64,000 bases of DNA, taken from positions 25,766,807 through 25,830,806 of the forward strand of contig OX123190.2 in assembly GCA_944739405.2 (NCBI GenBank), written 5' to 3'. Position 1 is the stretch's first letter, and the number at the start of each line of letters is the position of its first letter. The stretch comes from Euclidia mi (taxonomy: Eukaryota; Arthropoda; Insecta; Lepidoptera; Erebidae). The notes under the pieces were generated by a model, which saw nothing but the letters and a program-made list of their open reading frames with translations, ran no database searches and was not told where the DNA came from. Position numbers and translations under genes: made by a program. Shown piece by piece: positions 1-10,397 of this stretch.

Positions 1-38
1 AACCAAAAACAAACAATATTTAAAGTATGTGTATGTGT

Positions 39-307
39 GACTGCCTCGTTGGTCTCGCGGCATAAATGTGCGCGTGGGATTGGGAGGTCTCGGGTTCGAT
101 TCCCGGGTCGGGCAAAGTGTTATTGGGTTTTTCCGCTAGGAAATTCTCAGTAGCAGCACGGAGTCTGGTAATGTGCCCGGTACGGCAATAGGCTCGCCCC
201 CTATTACGTGGGACCTAAAAATAAATCTGGCGAAATGTGGGTGTAATATTTACACCTCTGCCTACCCCTTCGAGGATACAGGCGTGAGATTATAAATAAA
301 TAAAAAA
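39..307 (+). mobile_element. tRNA-headed SINE, single-head form
   Basis: Non-autonomous retroposon with a tRNA-like pol III head: an A-box-like TGGTCTCGCGG near 50 and a perfect B box GGTTCGATTCC at 93-103. The body reads into a tail containing a conserved 'CTCTGCCTACCCCTTCG' stretch and ends in a TAAA-rich tract. Near-identical body sequence recurs at 40562-40960 (+) and 56326-56715 (-). Those copies carry about 130 bp of extra 5' sequence that is absent here, so this copy starts directly at the tRNA-like head. No clear target-site duplication was found. Confidence 0.85.
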
Positions 308-358
308 ATTAACTTCGCGCGCCGTAACGCGTACCGCACGGGAACAATTGACGTTTTG

Positions 359-393
359 TGTAATGGTTTATTTAATCTAAATAAACCATTACA
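359..393. repeat. Perfect short inverted repeat (16-bp arms, 3-nt loop)
   Basis: Bases 359-374 are the exact reverse complement of 378-393 around the loop ATC. It lies between the SINE and the heat-shock-type promoter. It could be a TE foldback or a cruciform; it is not followed by a T-run that would suggest a terminator. Confidence 0.8.
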
Positions 394-719
394 TTACTGT
401 TGCAACGTTTTTTAACTAGGAAATGTATTGAAGAAAGAAGTTAAACAAAGAACAAGGCAAGTCACCGTAGAGTGAACAGCTACAAAACTAAAAACACCGC
501 AATTGCTCACTCTAAAAAGTTGCATACATTATTACAGCAAAAATAAGAGACAAAAGTCACTTGGGTTCACTCAACGGATATGTAATCAAATTGACAAAAG
601 TCACTGAGGTTCATTTGGGTGGTTATGTGGATTTGAGTTTTTATGAAATTTGGAAAATGTTTATGAATATTTGGCGAATATTTAAAAAAAGATTATTTAA
701 ATATTTCGAGTAAAAATTT

Positions 720-742
720 GAAAATTCTAGAAACTTCAGGAA
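720..742. promoter_or_regulatory. Five-unit heat shock element (HSF site)
   Basis: Reading from 720, the trinucleotides GAA, TTC, GAA, TTC, GAA alternate with exact 2-bp spacers (720-722, 725-727, 730-732, 735-737, 740-742). This is five perfect inverted nGAAn pentamers in a row. Three are enough to bind an HSF trimer, so five would be expected to be a high-affinity site. It lies about 93 bp upstream of a TATA box. A chance match to 15 fixed bases in this phase is unlikely even in AT-rich DNA. Confidence 0.8.
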
Positions 743-814
743 GGAATGGAAAGGTTAAAAAGATACAGGAGATGGAAAACAATTGCATAATGAAATGACA
801 ATCGAAATTTGTGA

Positions 815-869
815 ATCTAGAACATTCCTAGGGGTATATAAGGCGGTGTAGACGCGCTGAGCGCCAGTT
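815..869 (+). promoter_or_regulatory. Core promoter: second HSE, TATA box, initiator
   Basis: A second HSE has two perfect pentamers (GAA 820-822, TTC 825-827) flanked by near-matches ATC (815-817) and AGG (830-832). TATATAAG follows at 835-842 and an initiator CCAGTT at 864-869; its A at 866 is 31 bp from the first T of the TATA box. The predicted leader (867 to about 1030) is rich in A and G, like heat-shock mRNA leaders. A possible splice donor TAG|GTGTTT lies near 1030. No Hsp coding sequence follows. It could drive a non-coding RNA or an unseen spliced gene, or be a TE promoter or LTR. Confidence 0.65.
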
Positions 870-1032
870 AAAGTTGAGAAGTGGTAAAGTGGAGAAGAAA
901 AGTAAGAAGTAAAAGGAAGAAAGTAGTGAAATAAAGTGAAGTGAAGGGCACTAAAGTGCGGTGCAAAAGACGTTAGTGTTGGTGCTGTCCGCGTCGTGTG
1001 TGTGAAGTTGAATAAAGTGTCATCAGTGCTAG

Positions 1033-2043
1033 GTGTTTCCTTCCAATCCCGTTACCCCGTCCATAACAATATGTATTATTGTAAATTTCACTGTAAACGA
1101 CGCATTCAATCTTATATTTTGTAGAATATTTTCCATGTATAAATACGAGTACCTACGTTACTACCTATTATTATTAACTGCCTCGTTTATACTCTGTCAC
1201 ACTGTTGGGCTCGGTACACAGTGTGTACCCAGCCCAGCAGTGGGACAGATTGGTGTGTGATAGGTGTGTATTTCACACCTTTTCTCATTATAAAAATAGT
1301 TAGTGCATACTTCGCAACGCTAGACGTGTGGATTGGCAGACTCCAATGTCTTTTGAGAACATTATGGAGAACTCTCAGATATGTTTCTTCACAGTTTACT
1401 AAGCGATAATTGTCAATTTAAGCCGCAAATAACTTCGAAGAGTTATTGGTGCATCGTGTGAGTCCGAACCCGAGATGATCTGTGTAGGCGTCTATTAATG
1501 TCTCCACCAGCTAAATCTGCAATCGATCAATACACCTTGTATAATCACCAGCAAAAACCTAAATCAAAACCAAAATTTAGGTCAACCCAAAATCTCATTA
1601 TTAATTTATTACATATATTTCATATCATAAGCAATGTAACCGTTCCACCTTTTATATTCTGTGACAATCAATATCCTGTTAAGGTCCGATAGTACCGTTG
1701 GATCTTCGATTTAAAGGTGAAACGCCCGACAAAAGGCTAATCAAATTTACTTTATGAAAAGAAATAATTTCAATTTCTGTGTACCTCCGCTTTTAAGTGA
1801 ATTATGTCCATTTTTTTGTTGAGGCGAACGTAAAGTAGGACTGAACAATGGGACGTTCGACGTTACGTTGCCAGCTGTTTTAGAGTACGTTTTGGGTTTT
1901 TAGGTCTACGCATTGTGTTTTGTGCGAGCAAGTTTATGTTTATACAGCAATTTATTTTTTATTAGATTTGAAATATTATTTGGTTGTTGCTTTAATTTTA
2001 CACAAGCGTAGATAACACTTATATTTACGAAGAAAAGTAAAAC
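1033..2043. other. Spacer with no supported gene
   Basis: The open frames here are short, low in complexity and show no family motif. A fragment at 1425-1480 resembles, in reverse, the tRNA-like head of the SINE at 57629-57893: the ATAACTTCGAA segment followed by CGAACCCGAGA. Near 1230 a CCCAGCAGTGGGAC string resembles lepidopteran RTE 3' ends. If the upstream promoter is active, this stretch would be transcribed leader or intron. Confidence 0.5.
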
Positions 2044-2098
2044 ATAACAAACTTTTTGAGTACAGGTAGCGGACACCTGTACTCAAAAAGTTTGTTAT
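2044..2098. repeat. Perfect 24-bp-arm hairpin
   Basis: Bases 2044-2067 are the exact reverse complement of 2075-2098, with a 7-nt loop (AGCGGAC). The RNA of either strand would form a fully paired 24-bp stem. There is no open frame over it. It may be the paired ends of a collapsed DNA element or a small-RNA-type hairpin. Confidence 0.85.
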
Positions 2099-2477
2099 TT
2101 TTTATCGTACGCGTACGCCTCAGCATGATTTAAACCAGCCGGGATTACAGGATAACTCTCCCATGCGGATATGTCGGAGATAATTCAGTTCAAGGTTCAT
2201 AAATACTAGTAGGTACCCATGTATAGAAAATATGTAAATGTGTAGATAAAACAAGACAATTGTTATGTAATGAGAGCAATATTGTTATAAAATTATAAAA
2301 CACTAGCAAACGTTGCGCGTATCTGCACTGAAAATTCGTTCTTGCCATAATCATAGATAGATCTTAGTATTATTTTATATTCATGTCAAGAAAAGAAACA
2401 AATCTTGTGTCTTAATAGTACATGCGTAATGTTCATAAAACAGCTTTGTTACATAGGCATAAAATCGGAGTGTAGAG

Positions 2478-2649
2478 AGAATTCCTAGCCATATAAGTTC
2501 TACGAGTAAATTCAAATATAACTAAATTGGTATTTAATTAAATTTACACCTGCTTAAAAGATTTGTCTTTTAAGCAGGCGTAAATTTAATTAAATACCAA
2601 GTTAGTTATATTTGAATTTACTCGTAGAACTTATGTGGCTAGGAATTCT
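2478..2649. repeat. Long near-perfect foldback, 84-bp arms
   Basis: Arm 2478-2561 pairs with 2566-2649 across a 4-nt loop (TTTG). I count three mismatches in 84 pairs. The palindrome edges are sharp at both ends. The length and near-perfect pairing fit a hairpin-RNA (endo-siRNA) precursor or a very recent foldback MITE better than a conserved miRNA, whose stems are shorter and bulged. No transposase or coding frame is present. Confidence 0.85.
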
Positions 2650-3884
2650 GCCCAAAAAGTACTACTACAGCCTCTAGCTTAATCCAACTCAAATAATTCT
2701 AGCTCATATTATTGTATCTTTATTCCACAGCTCACATCGAAATGAGTTTTAATTGATATAAGGTGTAAAACCACAAAGCCTTTTTATTACCCGCACATTA
2801 GCTCCTAGTTTTCGCACTCAAAGGTCTCTGTAGAAAGATTTATTAATGGCAAGCTAGCTACAGGTACACCTTTGAACGAATAAAAATAAAACACACTTTA
2901 AGTGCGGTAAAGATGTAATAAATAACTGATGTTAAATTGAGTGTGAACAGCTTATGGCTCTGAAACTCGAAACAAAAGGGAAACTGGCTTGTTTTGCCAC
3001 TGCTTTGGTGCTTTCAACTGAAATAAAGAAAAATGAGGTTCACAAATTCAGGTGCCGGAGATTTTTTGTTGGTGAGATTTTTGACGCCTCTCTAACCCCA
3101 AATGCAATTGACCTTTATATACCAGTGTTCCGGTATATAATTTACAAATATTTTTGTCTTAAAAGGATACGGGACCGATGACTGCTGAGGTTATGTTTTG
3201 TAACATGAATTACTCAGCTCTACTAGAACCATCAAGATAAGGCTAAAGTGGAACTCGTCAAACTATCGTCGATGATGTTTGGACAGCGACAGGCTCTTTA
3301 GCTATTCGTCGGAAGACAGTCATGCGTGGAGCGCCGTGTCTAAGACAGCAGCCTGCCAATAATTGAAATCCCGCAGTGTGCGCCGCAATAACTGCTTGAT
3401 TTTTCCTCTCAGATACTCTTATGCAAATATCCGAAGCCAGATATCTCGGTGAAATGCCGTGTTGCCTCTAAGCGACTCTTTCAAACAGATCTTACCGTCT
3501 TTCTCATGGAACACCTACACTCGACCAACGCTAATATGAAGGACTTCTAATGCAGCTGGAACATTGGAAAAATAAATACTTATTTACTCAAAATATATGT
3601 CTACGAAACTAAGACCCATTGTACAAACTGAGTAGTACAGTTAATGTGCTCGCCAGCAACTAAGGCTATTGTAGTTTCACTATGCGATGTTGCACTACTA
3701 CGCCGTTCAATTACCAAGTATCTTATAAGTTATACTGTCTAGTCTATGGAGTAACTGTTTGACATGCAACCCTAGGATGCTGCTATGTGCTTATTTCTTA
3801 TTCTTAACATTTACAGGCAGCTACGTTTAATGCAAAGTAGCAGGATCACGACCTAATTTGCATCACTTTAAAATTTCTACATAC
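2650..3884. other. AT-rich spacer, nothing supported
   Basis: I see no ORF with recognisable residues, no RNA gene and no clear repeat boundary. The 75-codon frame at 2954-3181 has no family signature. Confidence 0.4.
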
Positions 3885-5073
3885 TAGGTACTCAGAAAGT
3901 ATTGCGAGAAAAAGTTTTTATGTATGTGAGACTGGTCAGTTATAATTTATTTAAAAATATGATTACTTAAAAGTAAGAATAGGTAAGTTCTAAATTCAAA
4001 ACATCCCTACACATTTTTTTCGTGCTAATTAAAATTACGGTGTCTAATTGAAAAATGGATTTGCGTCGAGAACATTTTCACGCTGACTTTTTACGATTTT
4101 AAGTGTCGCCTGAAACCGGACGAATCGTACGATAGACTTCAAATGGCATTCATGGATGAAGGCCCTTCTAAGACAACCGTGTATCGTTGGTATAATGAAT
4201 TTACGCGCGGTCGTCTAACTTTGGGGGATAAAGAAAGAAGTGGTCGCCCTTTGACGGCTGTTACGGAAGAAAGCATGCTAGCAGTGAAACATTTGATCCA
4301 AGACAATAGACGACCTACATACCTAGAGATTCAGCATATATTGCAAATTGGATCAGGAAGCCTTTACGAGATTCTACACGTGCATATGCGGGTGCGGAGG
4401 ATAGTTTCACGCTGGGTGCCGCACAAACTCACCGATGTTCAAAAGCAGGCAAGAATGGAATGATGCCATGATATGATAGACAAATTTGAAGCAGGCTCGT
4501 CTCGGCGTGTTTACGACATCGTTACAGGTGATGAATCCTGGATTTATCAATACAATCCAGAAACAAAGCGCCAGTCGACGGATTGGGTGTTTTAAAACGA
4601 ATCAACGCCTACCAAAGTAAAGCGACCTAGAAGCGGGGGGAAGATTTTGATCGCGAGTTTTTCAATTTTACTGGCTACTTGATGTCAATTCCTTTACGAA
4701 ACTAAAAACACATTAACACCGAATAGTATACTACCAAATGCTTGGCAGAAGTTTTCCCTGTTGTGAGCAACAAGCGACCAAACACAGAGCTGCGGGGGCT
4801 ACTGCTCCACCATGATAATGCACCCGCCCACACCGCAATCAAAACGAGGGAATTCCTAGACAGCACACCGGTCAAGCTCCTGGGTCACCCTACTTACAAC
4901 CCTGACCTAGCACCATGTGATTTCTTCTTATTTCCAAAAATAAAAAAAATCTGCTCAAAGGGATACAATTTTCGTCGCCGGATGATGCGCTCTCAGCGTT
5001 CGAGCAGGCTGTAAACGAGGTGCTGCGGCAGACTGGAAAAAGTGTTTGGAAAACTGGTTCAGACGTATGAAAC
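3885..5073 (+). mobile_element. Degenerate mariner element, 3' end lost
   Basis: A DNA transposon of the Tc1/mariner superfamily. The left end, GGTACTCAGAAAGTA just after a TA, resembles mariner terminal repeats. The transposase region fills the interior. The right end is missing: sequence homologous to the transposase C-terminus runs straight into the Copia LTR at 5074, so the Copia inserted here. No matching right terminal repeat was found on the far side of the nested insertions. Confidence 0.8.
4055..5070 (+). pseudogene. mariner transposase, frameshifted
   Basis: Encodes remnants of a cut-and-paste transposase. The frame begins MDLRREHFHADF (4055) and continues with the paired-type HTH region (YRWYNEFTRGR, then SGRP and SRWVPHKLT). 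The catalytic part keeps TGDESW (first Asp), HHDNAPAHT (second Asp) and PDLAPCDFF (third Asp). The second and third Asp are 34 residues apart, the D,D34D signature of mariner proper. An early stop near 4099, a stop at the end of the helix-turn-helix frame (4461), another inside WVF* near 4593 and a frameshift before 4742 prevent a full protein. The original length would be about 345 residues. Confidence 0.88.
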
Positions 5074-5307
5074 TGTTAGTAATATTGGAATGCAACCCAA
5101 TTAGTTCACAGTTTTAGTTCTTGCCGTATACAGCACTATTTTCTATATTGTCTGTGTTAAGATTATATAGTCTATGCTTTTTCTTCTCTCTCGAAAAAAC
5201 GTGCAATCATTGTGAACTCAGTGAACTGGAGGAAATAAAAACTTTATTGTTAAGAAATATCAGTATAGTTTCTTTTAAAACTACAACCACGCTACCTTTT
5301 TCCTACA
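5074..5307 (+). repeat. Copia 5' LTR (234 bp) and adjacent PBS
   Basis: Begins TGTTAG and ends CCTACA. Its first 46 bases are repeated exactly at 10202-10247, which fixes the start. The right edge is placed by the initiator-Met-tRNA-like PBS beginning TGCTAGCAGAGC at 5308. One base of the usual TGG start of the PBS is changed to TGC. Confidence 0.8.
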
Positions 5308-5458
5308 TGCTAGCAGAGCGTGGTTCGGGTGTAGTTCAGATTAGTCAAGAAAAACTCCAGTCTGTAAAATACTTCGCGTCGCGCAGCGGCTTAAAGTTGA
5401 GGTTATATTCTCAACGTGTTCTTCAAATATCCGTCAATATTTGCCGAAATCTTGCAAA

Positions 5459-6840
5459 ATGAGCTCCTCGAACATATTTCAAATAGAAAAATTGAATGGC
5501 CGAGAAAATTTCACCAAGTGGAAATTCAGTATGAAAACGTACTTAGAGCATGAAGATCTCTGGTGCTGCGTGGAACCCCCCGGCAACACGCCCGTTGATC
5601 GCAGCAAGGACGTCAGGGCGAAGGCAAAGCTTATTTTGTTGCTAAACCCACAAAATTACGTCCATGTATGTAACGTATGTCCGGTACTTACCGCGTTGCG
5701 TCACAGTACCGCCCATACGCTCGGCCAATCAGAGAAAGCCATCGTCCGCACTCGCAAAGCCTGACCAAATATGGTCATAAACGGACTCTCAGCCTGATGG
5801 AGGGCCCGGTATATAAAGGGGCCGACAGAGAGGCCGGCACCGCTACTCTACACTAACCTACTACCGCTACTAAATTCTATACCGCTATATCTATAATTAT
5901 ACTACATCATACGTGTATCCTGGTCCCAGCTGTGGGTAAGTTACTACATTTACTGCGTTAGCGTACTGCCCATCTCTCTACCTGCTGGCTGAGGCCGGCT
6001 GACGCCGCCTGCCTGGCTCTATTGGTTGTGGCTCTCCTAATGCTGCTTTCCTTCAGGTTCCAGGTTCACGTTAAGACTCCGGCTACGCTCCTAGACCGCT
6101 ACACTTTCCTGCATCCCCTTCGGCTTCACCTCTGGCGAAGAGTCTGGCCTGCCCTGCTCATCGTACACACACCGCCGGCGTCTGCCAGCTGAGCCAACGT
6201 CAGCGAGGGCCTGTACCGCTACGCGCAGCCTTCGAGCAGCCTGCCTACACACTACCGGAGGGAACAGCGTGGGAGACTGCAGCCCTTAGTGTTCAGGCCA
6301 GTGTCGTGTTGTTGGTTGGTCATACTCGTGGCAATAAACGCATCTTAAACCTCTACTGCGTTTTTACTACCAGAACCCGTTACATGTACAGGACTGCTCA
6401 ACAGCTAAGGAAGTATGGGAGTGTCTACAGGAAGGGTCGGTTTGCTCAAAGACTTGATAAACACTACACTGGAATCGAGTAACAGCGTCGAGGACTATAT
6501 GAGCAAGATCATGAACACAGCGCACAAATTGAGAAACATAGAATTTGATGTCAATGATGAGTGGCTTGGTACCCTTATGCTTGCGGGCCTTCCAGATGAG
6601 TACAAGCCTATGATCATGGGGTTGGAGAATTCAGGCATAAAAATCAATGCTGACTCGGTGAAATCAAAACTACAAGAAATTAAGACCCCAAATTCTGCAG
6701 CTTTTTATACCAACTCGAAGAAACCCAAAAACCATACTCAGTAAAAGGAAAGGGACCAAGATTCTACAACTGCAACAAAAATGGACATATAGCGAAGTAC
6801 TGTAAACAACAATCAAAGAAAGCATTTAGCAAAGGAGAGA
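5459..6840 (+). pseudogene. Copia gag, split by a solo LTR
   Basis: The nucleocapsid/capsid precursor starts MSSSNIFQIEKLNGRENF at 5459, a typical Copia gag opening (FxGxNFxxWK). The frame is interrupted at 5669-6384 by a solo Ty3 LTR and resumes at 6389. It is then off frame until 6415. The later part contains DEWLGTLMLAGLPDEYKPMI. The zinc knuckle near 6763-6810 reads as CX2CX4HX4C with the first Cys replaced by Phe (FYNC..GHIAKYC). Frameshifts separate this knuckle from the capsid frame. Confidence 0.88.
5669..6384 (+). repeat. Solo Ty3/Gypsy LTR inside Copia gag
   Basis: Homologous to the LTRs of the Ty3 element at 46787-52677. It starts TGTAACG, ends CCGTTACA, and is flanked by a 4-bp duplication TGTA (5665-5668 and 6385-6388). 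It has TATATAAA at 5810-5817 and a late AATAAA. It is 716 bp against 729 bp and differs in the segment after the TATA box. It also lacks a block containing GGGAAGTGAGACG, so it belongs to a different subfamily. It presumably arose by LTR-LTR recombination after insertion. Confidence 0.93.
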
Positions 6841-6851
6841 GTTCCAGTTTT

Positions 6852-9800
6852 GTGGCCGCTTTTACAGCTACTGCTGAAGAAAATATAAATATGGATTGGT
6901 TTATTGACTCCGGTGCATCCATGCATATGTCAGGCAGAAATGATTGGATGTATAATGTCACTGAGGCACCTGTGAAGACTATAACAGTAGCTAACCGTGA
7001 GCCACTAGCTGTCAAAGGAATTGGATGTGTGGACATTCAGATTAACCACAAAAGTAAAATTCAAGTTAAGAATGTATTGTTTGTGCCTGGGGTGGCAGCA
7101 AATCTTCTGTCAGTTAGTACAATAGTAAATTGTGGTTATAATGTCATGTTTAACCACCAAATGTGTGAAATTAGAAATGCCAAAGTAGTGATGATATGCA
7201 CTGCAATATTAAGAAATAATTTGTATATTATGAACACTAGCTCTGAAACAATGGCTCACTTGACATCGAGTGCTGTGAACCATACCAATGCTTAACTATG
7301 GCATCTGCGAATGGGACATTTGAATTTTTCAGACGTCAAGAAATTGCCAGAAAGTGCTCAGGATGTGACTCTGACTCAGGACAAAAGTAATGTCATCACC
7401 TGCAATGGCTTCTAAGCAATGGACCCACTGCTTAGAAGGTAAGCAAGCTCGTTTGCCATTTAAAAAATGTTGGTTCTAGAGCAGTCAGGCCATTAGAACT
7501 TATTTATTTATTTATTTAAAACTTTATGTACAATACATTTGTAGGTACAATGGCGGACTTAATGCTAAAAGCATTCTCTCCCAGTCAACCATAGGGTGAT
7601 GCAGAGATTGTCATGGTAGGTGTACAAAATAGTTATAAACTTATCCATTCAGATTTGTGTGGTCCTATGGAGCACAAGTCACATGGAGGCATGAAATATT
7701 TCATCACTTTCACTGATGACTACACGAGAATGACCCATGTGTACTTTCTTCGAGATAAGATGAGTGTGTTAGATGTTTTTAAGGATTTCAAGTCTAAAGT
7801 AGAAAATGAATTAAATCACAAAATTAAGAAAATTCACACTGATAATGGCACAGAGTATTGCAATTACAATTTTGAATTTTTTTTATCATTACATGGTATT
7901 GTGCATCAAACATCTACCCCGTACACTCCTGAACACAATGGTGTAGCTGAGAGGATGAACAGAACTTTGGTGGAGCGAGCGAGAAGCATGCTGTTTCATG
8001 CAAATCTGGAGAAGAGTTTTTGGGCTGAAGCTCTGGCAACAGCTGCCTATATTGTGAACCGTTGTCCTTCAAAGTCTTTTGATGGCAGAACTCCATATGA
8101 GTTATGGAAAGGTAAGAAACCCAGTCTATCTCACATGAAGATATTTGGCTCAGTTGCTATGGTCCATATACCAAAAGAAAAACGCCAAAAGTGGGACAAA
8201 AATCGATGAGAATGATATTAGTAGGCTACTGCGAGAACTCCAAGGGATATCGCCTGATGGACCCAAAAACCCGTAAAATTATAAAAAGCAGAGATGTTAT
8301 CTTCATAGAGAATTGCAATGAAAATGTGAATACACTTATGCCATGTGACATTGATATTCCAGATAAGGAGAGCCAGACAGACTATGCTAGCTCTGTTTTA
8401 CCAGTTAGCAAGAAGTCAGAAAGTGTGTGTATAAATGAGGAACAGCAATTACACACTCAGGCCCCACCACAGGCATCCCTCAATGATCAAGGAGCTGGTG
8501 ATTACTCAAGTGAGTATGACACTGATACCGGAGAATTAGATGAGACTTACTATCCACCACATCCAGTAGAACCGGACTATAGTCATAACATCACACTGAG
8601 GTCAAGGAATAGACAAAACAACACAAGAAATAATGAGAAGGGTTATTTATGTCTGAACACTGATTTCACAGAACCGCAGACTGTAGAGGAGGCTCTGTCA
8701 TCACCACAAGCTTCAAAATGGATGGAAGCTATGGACCAGGAGTACAATTCCTTAATGAAAAATGGTACTTGGAGTTTGATAGACCTTCCTGTGGGAAAGA
8801 AGGCTCTTCCATGTAAATGGGTGTGAAAAGCAAAACAGACCAAAGTGAAAATGTTGTTCGTCACAAGGCACGACTTGTAATCAAAGGCTATGCACAGAAG
8901 AAGATTACAGACTATGAAGAAACATACTCTCCAGTTGTCAGATATTCAACGATCCGTTATCTTTTTGCATTAGCAGCCAGATATGGACTAGAAATAGATC
9001 AGATGGATGCTGTATCAGCTTTGTTGCAGGGAGATATTGATAAAGAGATTTATATGCAACAACCGGAACAGTACAAGCGAGGATCTCAAGTGTGCATGTT
9101 GCATAAGTCTATATATGGCCTCAAGCAGGCCAGTAGACTCTGGAATATGAAACTGAAAACAGTTCTTCATAAATTGGGAATGAAACAATCCAAAACTGAT
9201 TCCTGTGTCTACTAAAATGCTGAATAGAATGCATTTATAGCTGTCTGGGTTGATGATTTGATTTTACTTACTGCACAAAAGTCTACAAAGGATTTATTGA
9301 AGGAAAAGTTAAAACAGCATCTTGAAATGAAAGACCTTGGCTCTGCAAGTCAGTGTGTAGGCTTACACATTACCAGAGATAAAGACAGGATAATGATAGA
9401 TCAAGAAAAATACATTAATGACTTATTGTCAAGATTTGGGATGGCAGACTGCAAGCCTGTGAAGACGCCATTTGAAGTTGGCATGAAATTTGATAAGGAA
9501 GTAGACTGTGAGAAATCAATTGACTGTCCTTATCAACAAGCTATTGGTTTTTTACTATATGTGGCCCAATGGACTCGTCCAGACATATCTTATGCAGTAA
9601 ACACATTAAGTCGATTCAACAAAAATCCCAGTGACTCACATTGGGCTGTGGTAAAAAGAATATTAAGATATCTTCAGGGCACAAAAGGTTTAAAGTTAAT
9701 TTATACCAAAGATGGTAACGAGAATTTGAGATTACAGGATACTGTGATGCTGACTGGGCGAGCGACGTGCGCGATCATAAGTCGTGCACAGGCTATGTTT

Positions 9801-10198
9801 ATTTGTTGCAGGGAGGTGCTATTTCATGGCGGTCACACAAACAACAGACTGTTGCATTGTCGACTGCCAAAGCAGAGTATATGGCCATGTCCTCGGCGGC
9901 ACAGGAGGCTGTATACTTACAACAGCTGCATGGTGAGCTCGGTCAACGGCAGAACAATCGGCTCATCATCTTCAGTGACAACCAGAGTGCAATCAAACTA
10001 TCCATTAATGATAATTATCTTCCTAGGTCTAAGCATATAGATATACGCTATCATTTTCTAAAGGATCTTGTTACTAATTCTGTGATAAAGTTTTGTTATG
10101 TTAAAGGGGAAGAAATGATTGCTGATAATTTAACTAAAGGTACTACTGTTGATAAACATTTATATTGTGTAATGAAAATGGGGTTGCGCTCCAAGTGA
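6852..10198 (+). pseudogene. Copia pol: protease, integrase, RT, RNase H
   Basis: The polyprotein is broken by stops and shifts but readable in order. Protease: WFIDSGASMHM at 6895. GAG-pre-integrase: LWHLRMGHLNFSD at about 7297. Integrase: IHSDLCGP, IHTDNGTEY and PEHNGVAERMNRT give the D, D, E triad (7640-8000). RT: a TWxLxxLPxGKK start near 8768, then LVIKGYAQ, QMDAVSALLQG and WVDDLIL (8817-9300). RNase H: AEYMAMSSAAQEAVYL and SDNQSAI (9767-10198). Breaks: the LINE insertion at 7504-7637, stops near 7294, 7413 and 7429, a frameshift near 8200, a stop before 8829, another near 9215, and a shift near 9750. Confidence 0.92.
7504..7637 (-). mobile_element. 5'-truncated LINE 3' end in Copia pol
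   Basis: A short non-LTR 3'-end fragment. Its left end is a (TTAT)n tract, the complement of an A-rich tail, so it lies on the minus strand. The body contains GGCGGACTTAATGC, typical of lepidopteran LINE 3' ends seen in reverse. A 7-bp duplication AACTTAT flanks it (7497-7503 and 7638-7644). Removing the insert brings the Copia integrase start LIHSDLCGP back next to its upstream sequence. Confidence 0.85.
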
Positions 10199-10247
10199 GG
10201 ATGTTAGTAATATTGGAATGCAACCCAATTAGTTCACAGTTTTAGTT
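10193..10247 (+). repeat. Copia purine tract and truncated 3' LTR
   Basis: AAGTGAGGA at 10193-10201 overlaps the pol stop codon and abuts TGTTAG at 10202. The 46 bp to 10247 match the 5' LTR start exactly, then similarity stops abruptly. The rest of the LTR was not found beyond the neighbouring LINE. Confidence 0.8.
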
Positions 10248-10393
10248 AATGATATACCTACACATACATATAAATTCATACATACCTACTACTATATTCA
10301 ATATACCTACATATATACAAAATTCAATATACTTACACATATACTATATATAAAATACATACTAGGTATAACCACATTCTATGTTATCAAATG
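10248..10393 (-). mobile_element. Probable 3' UTR of the split minus-strand LINE
   Basis: This AT-rich tract with ATATACCTACA-type repeats lies between the truncated Copia LTR and the Ty3 A target-site duplication. Removing Ty3 A (10398-20994 and one GATG copy) joins it directly to the 3' end of the LINE RT gene at 20999. It is therefore best read as that LINE's 3' untranslated end. This is inference from the duplication, not from homology. Confidence 0.55.
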
Positions 10394-10397
10394 GATG

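Larger units (their letters stand above)
5074..10247 (+). mobile_element. Copia-type LTR retrotransposon, nested and broken
   Basis: Gene order is gag, protease, integrase, RT, RNase H, which defines Ty1/Copia (integrase before RT). The 5' LTR is 5074-5307. A 16-nt primer-binding site starts at 5308 and resembles the complement of an initiator-Met tRNA 3' end (TAGCAGAGC core). A short purine tract at 10193-10201 precedes the 3' LTR, of which only 46 bp survive. The element sits inside a mariner and carries a solo Ty3 LTR (5669-6384) and a LINE scrap (7504-7637). Confidence 0.92.
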
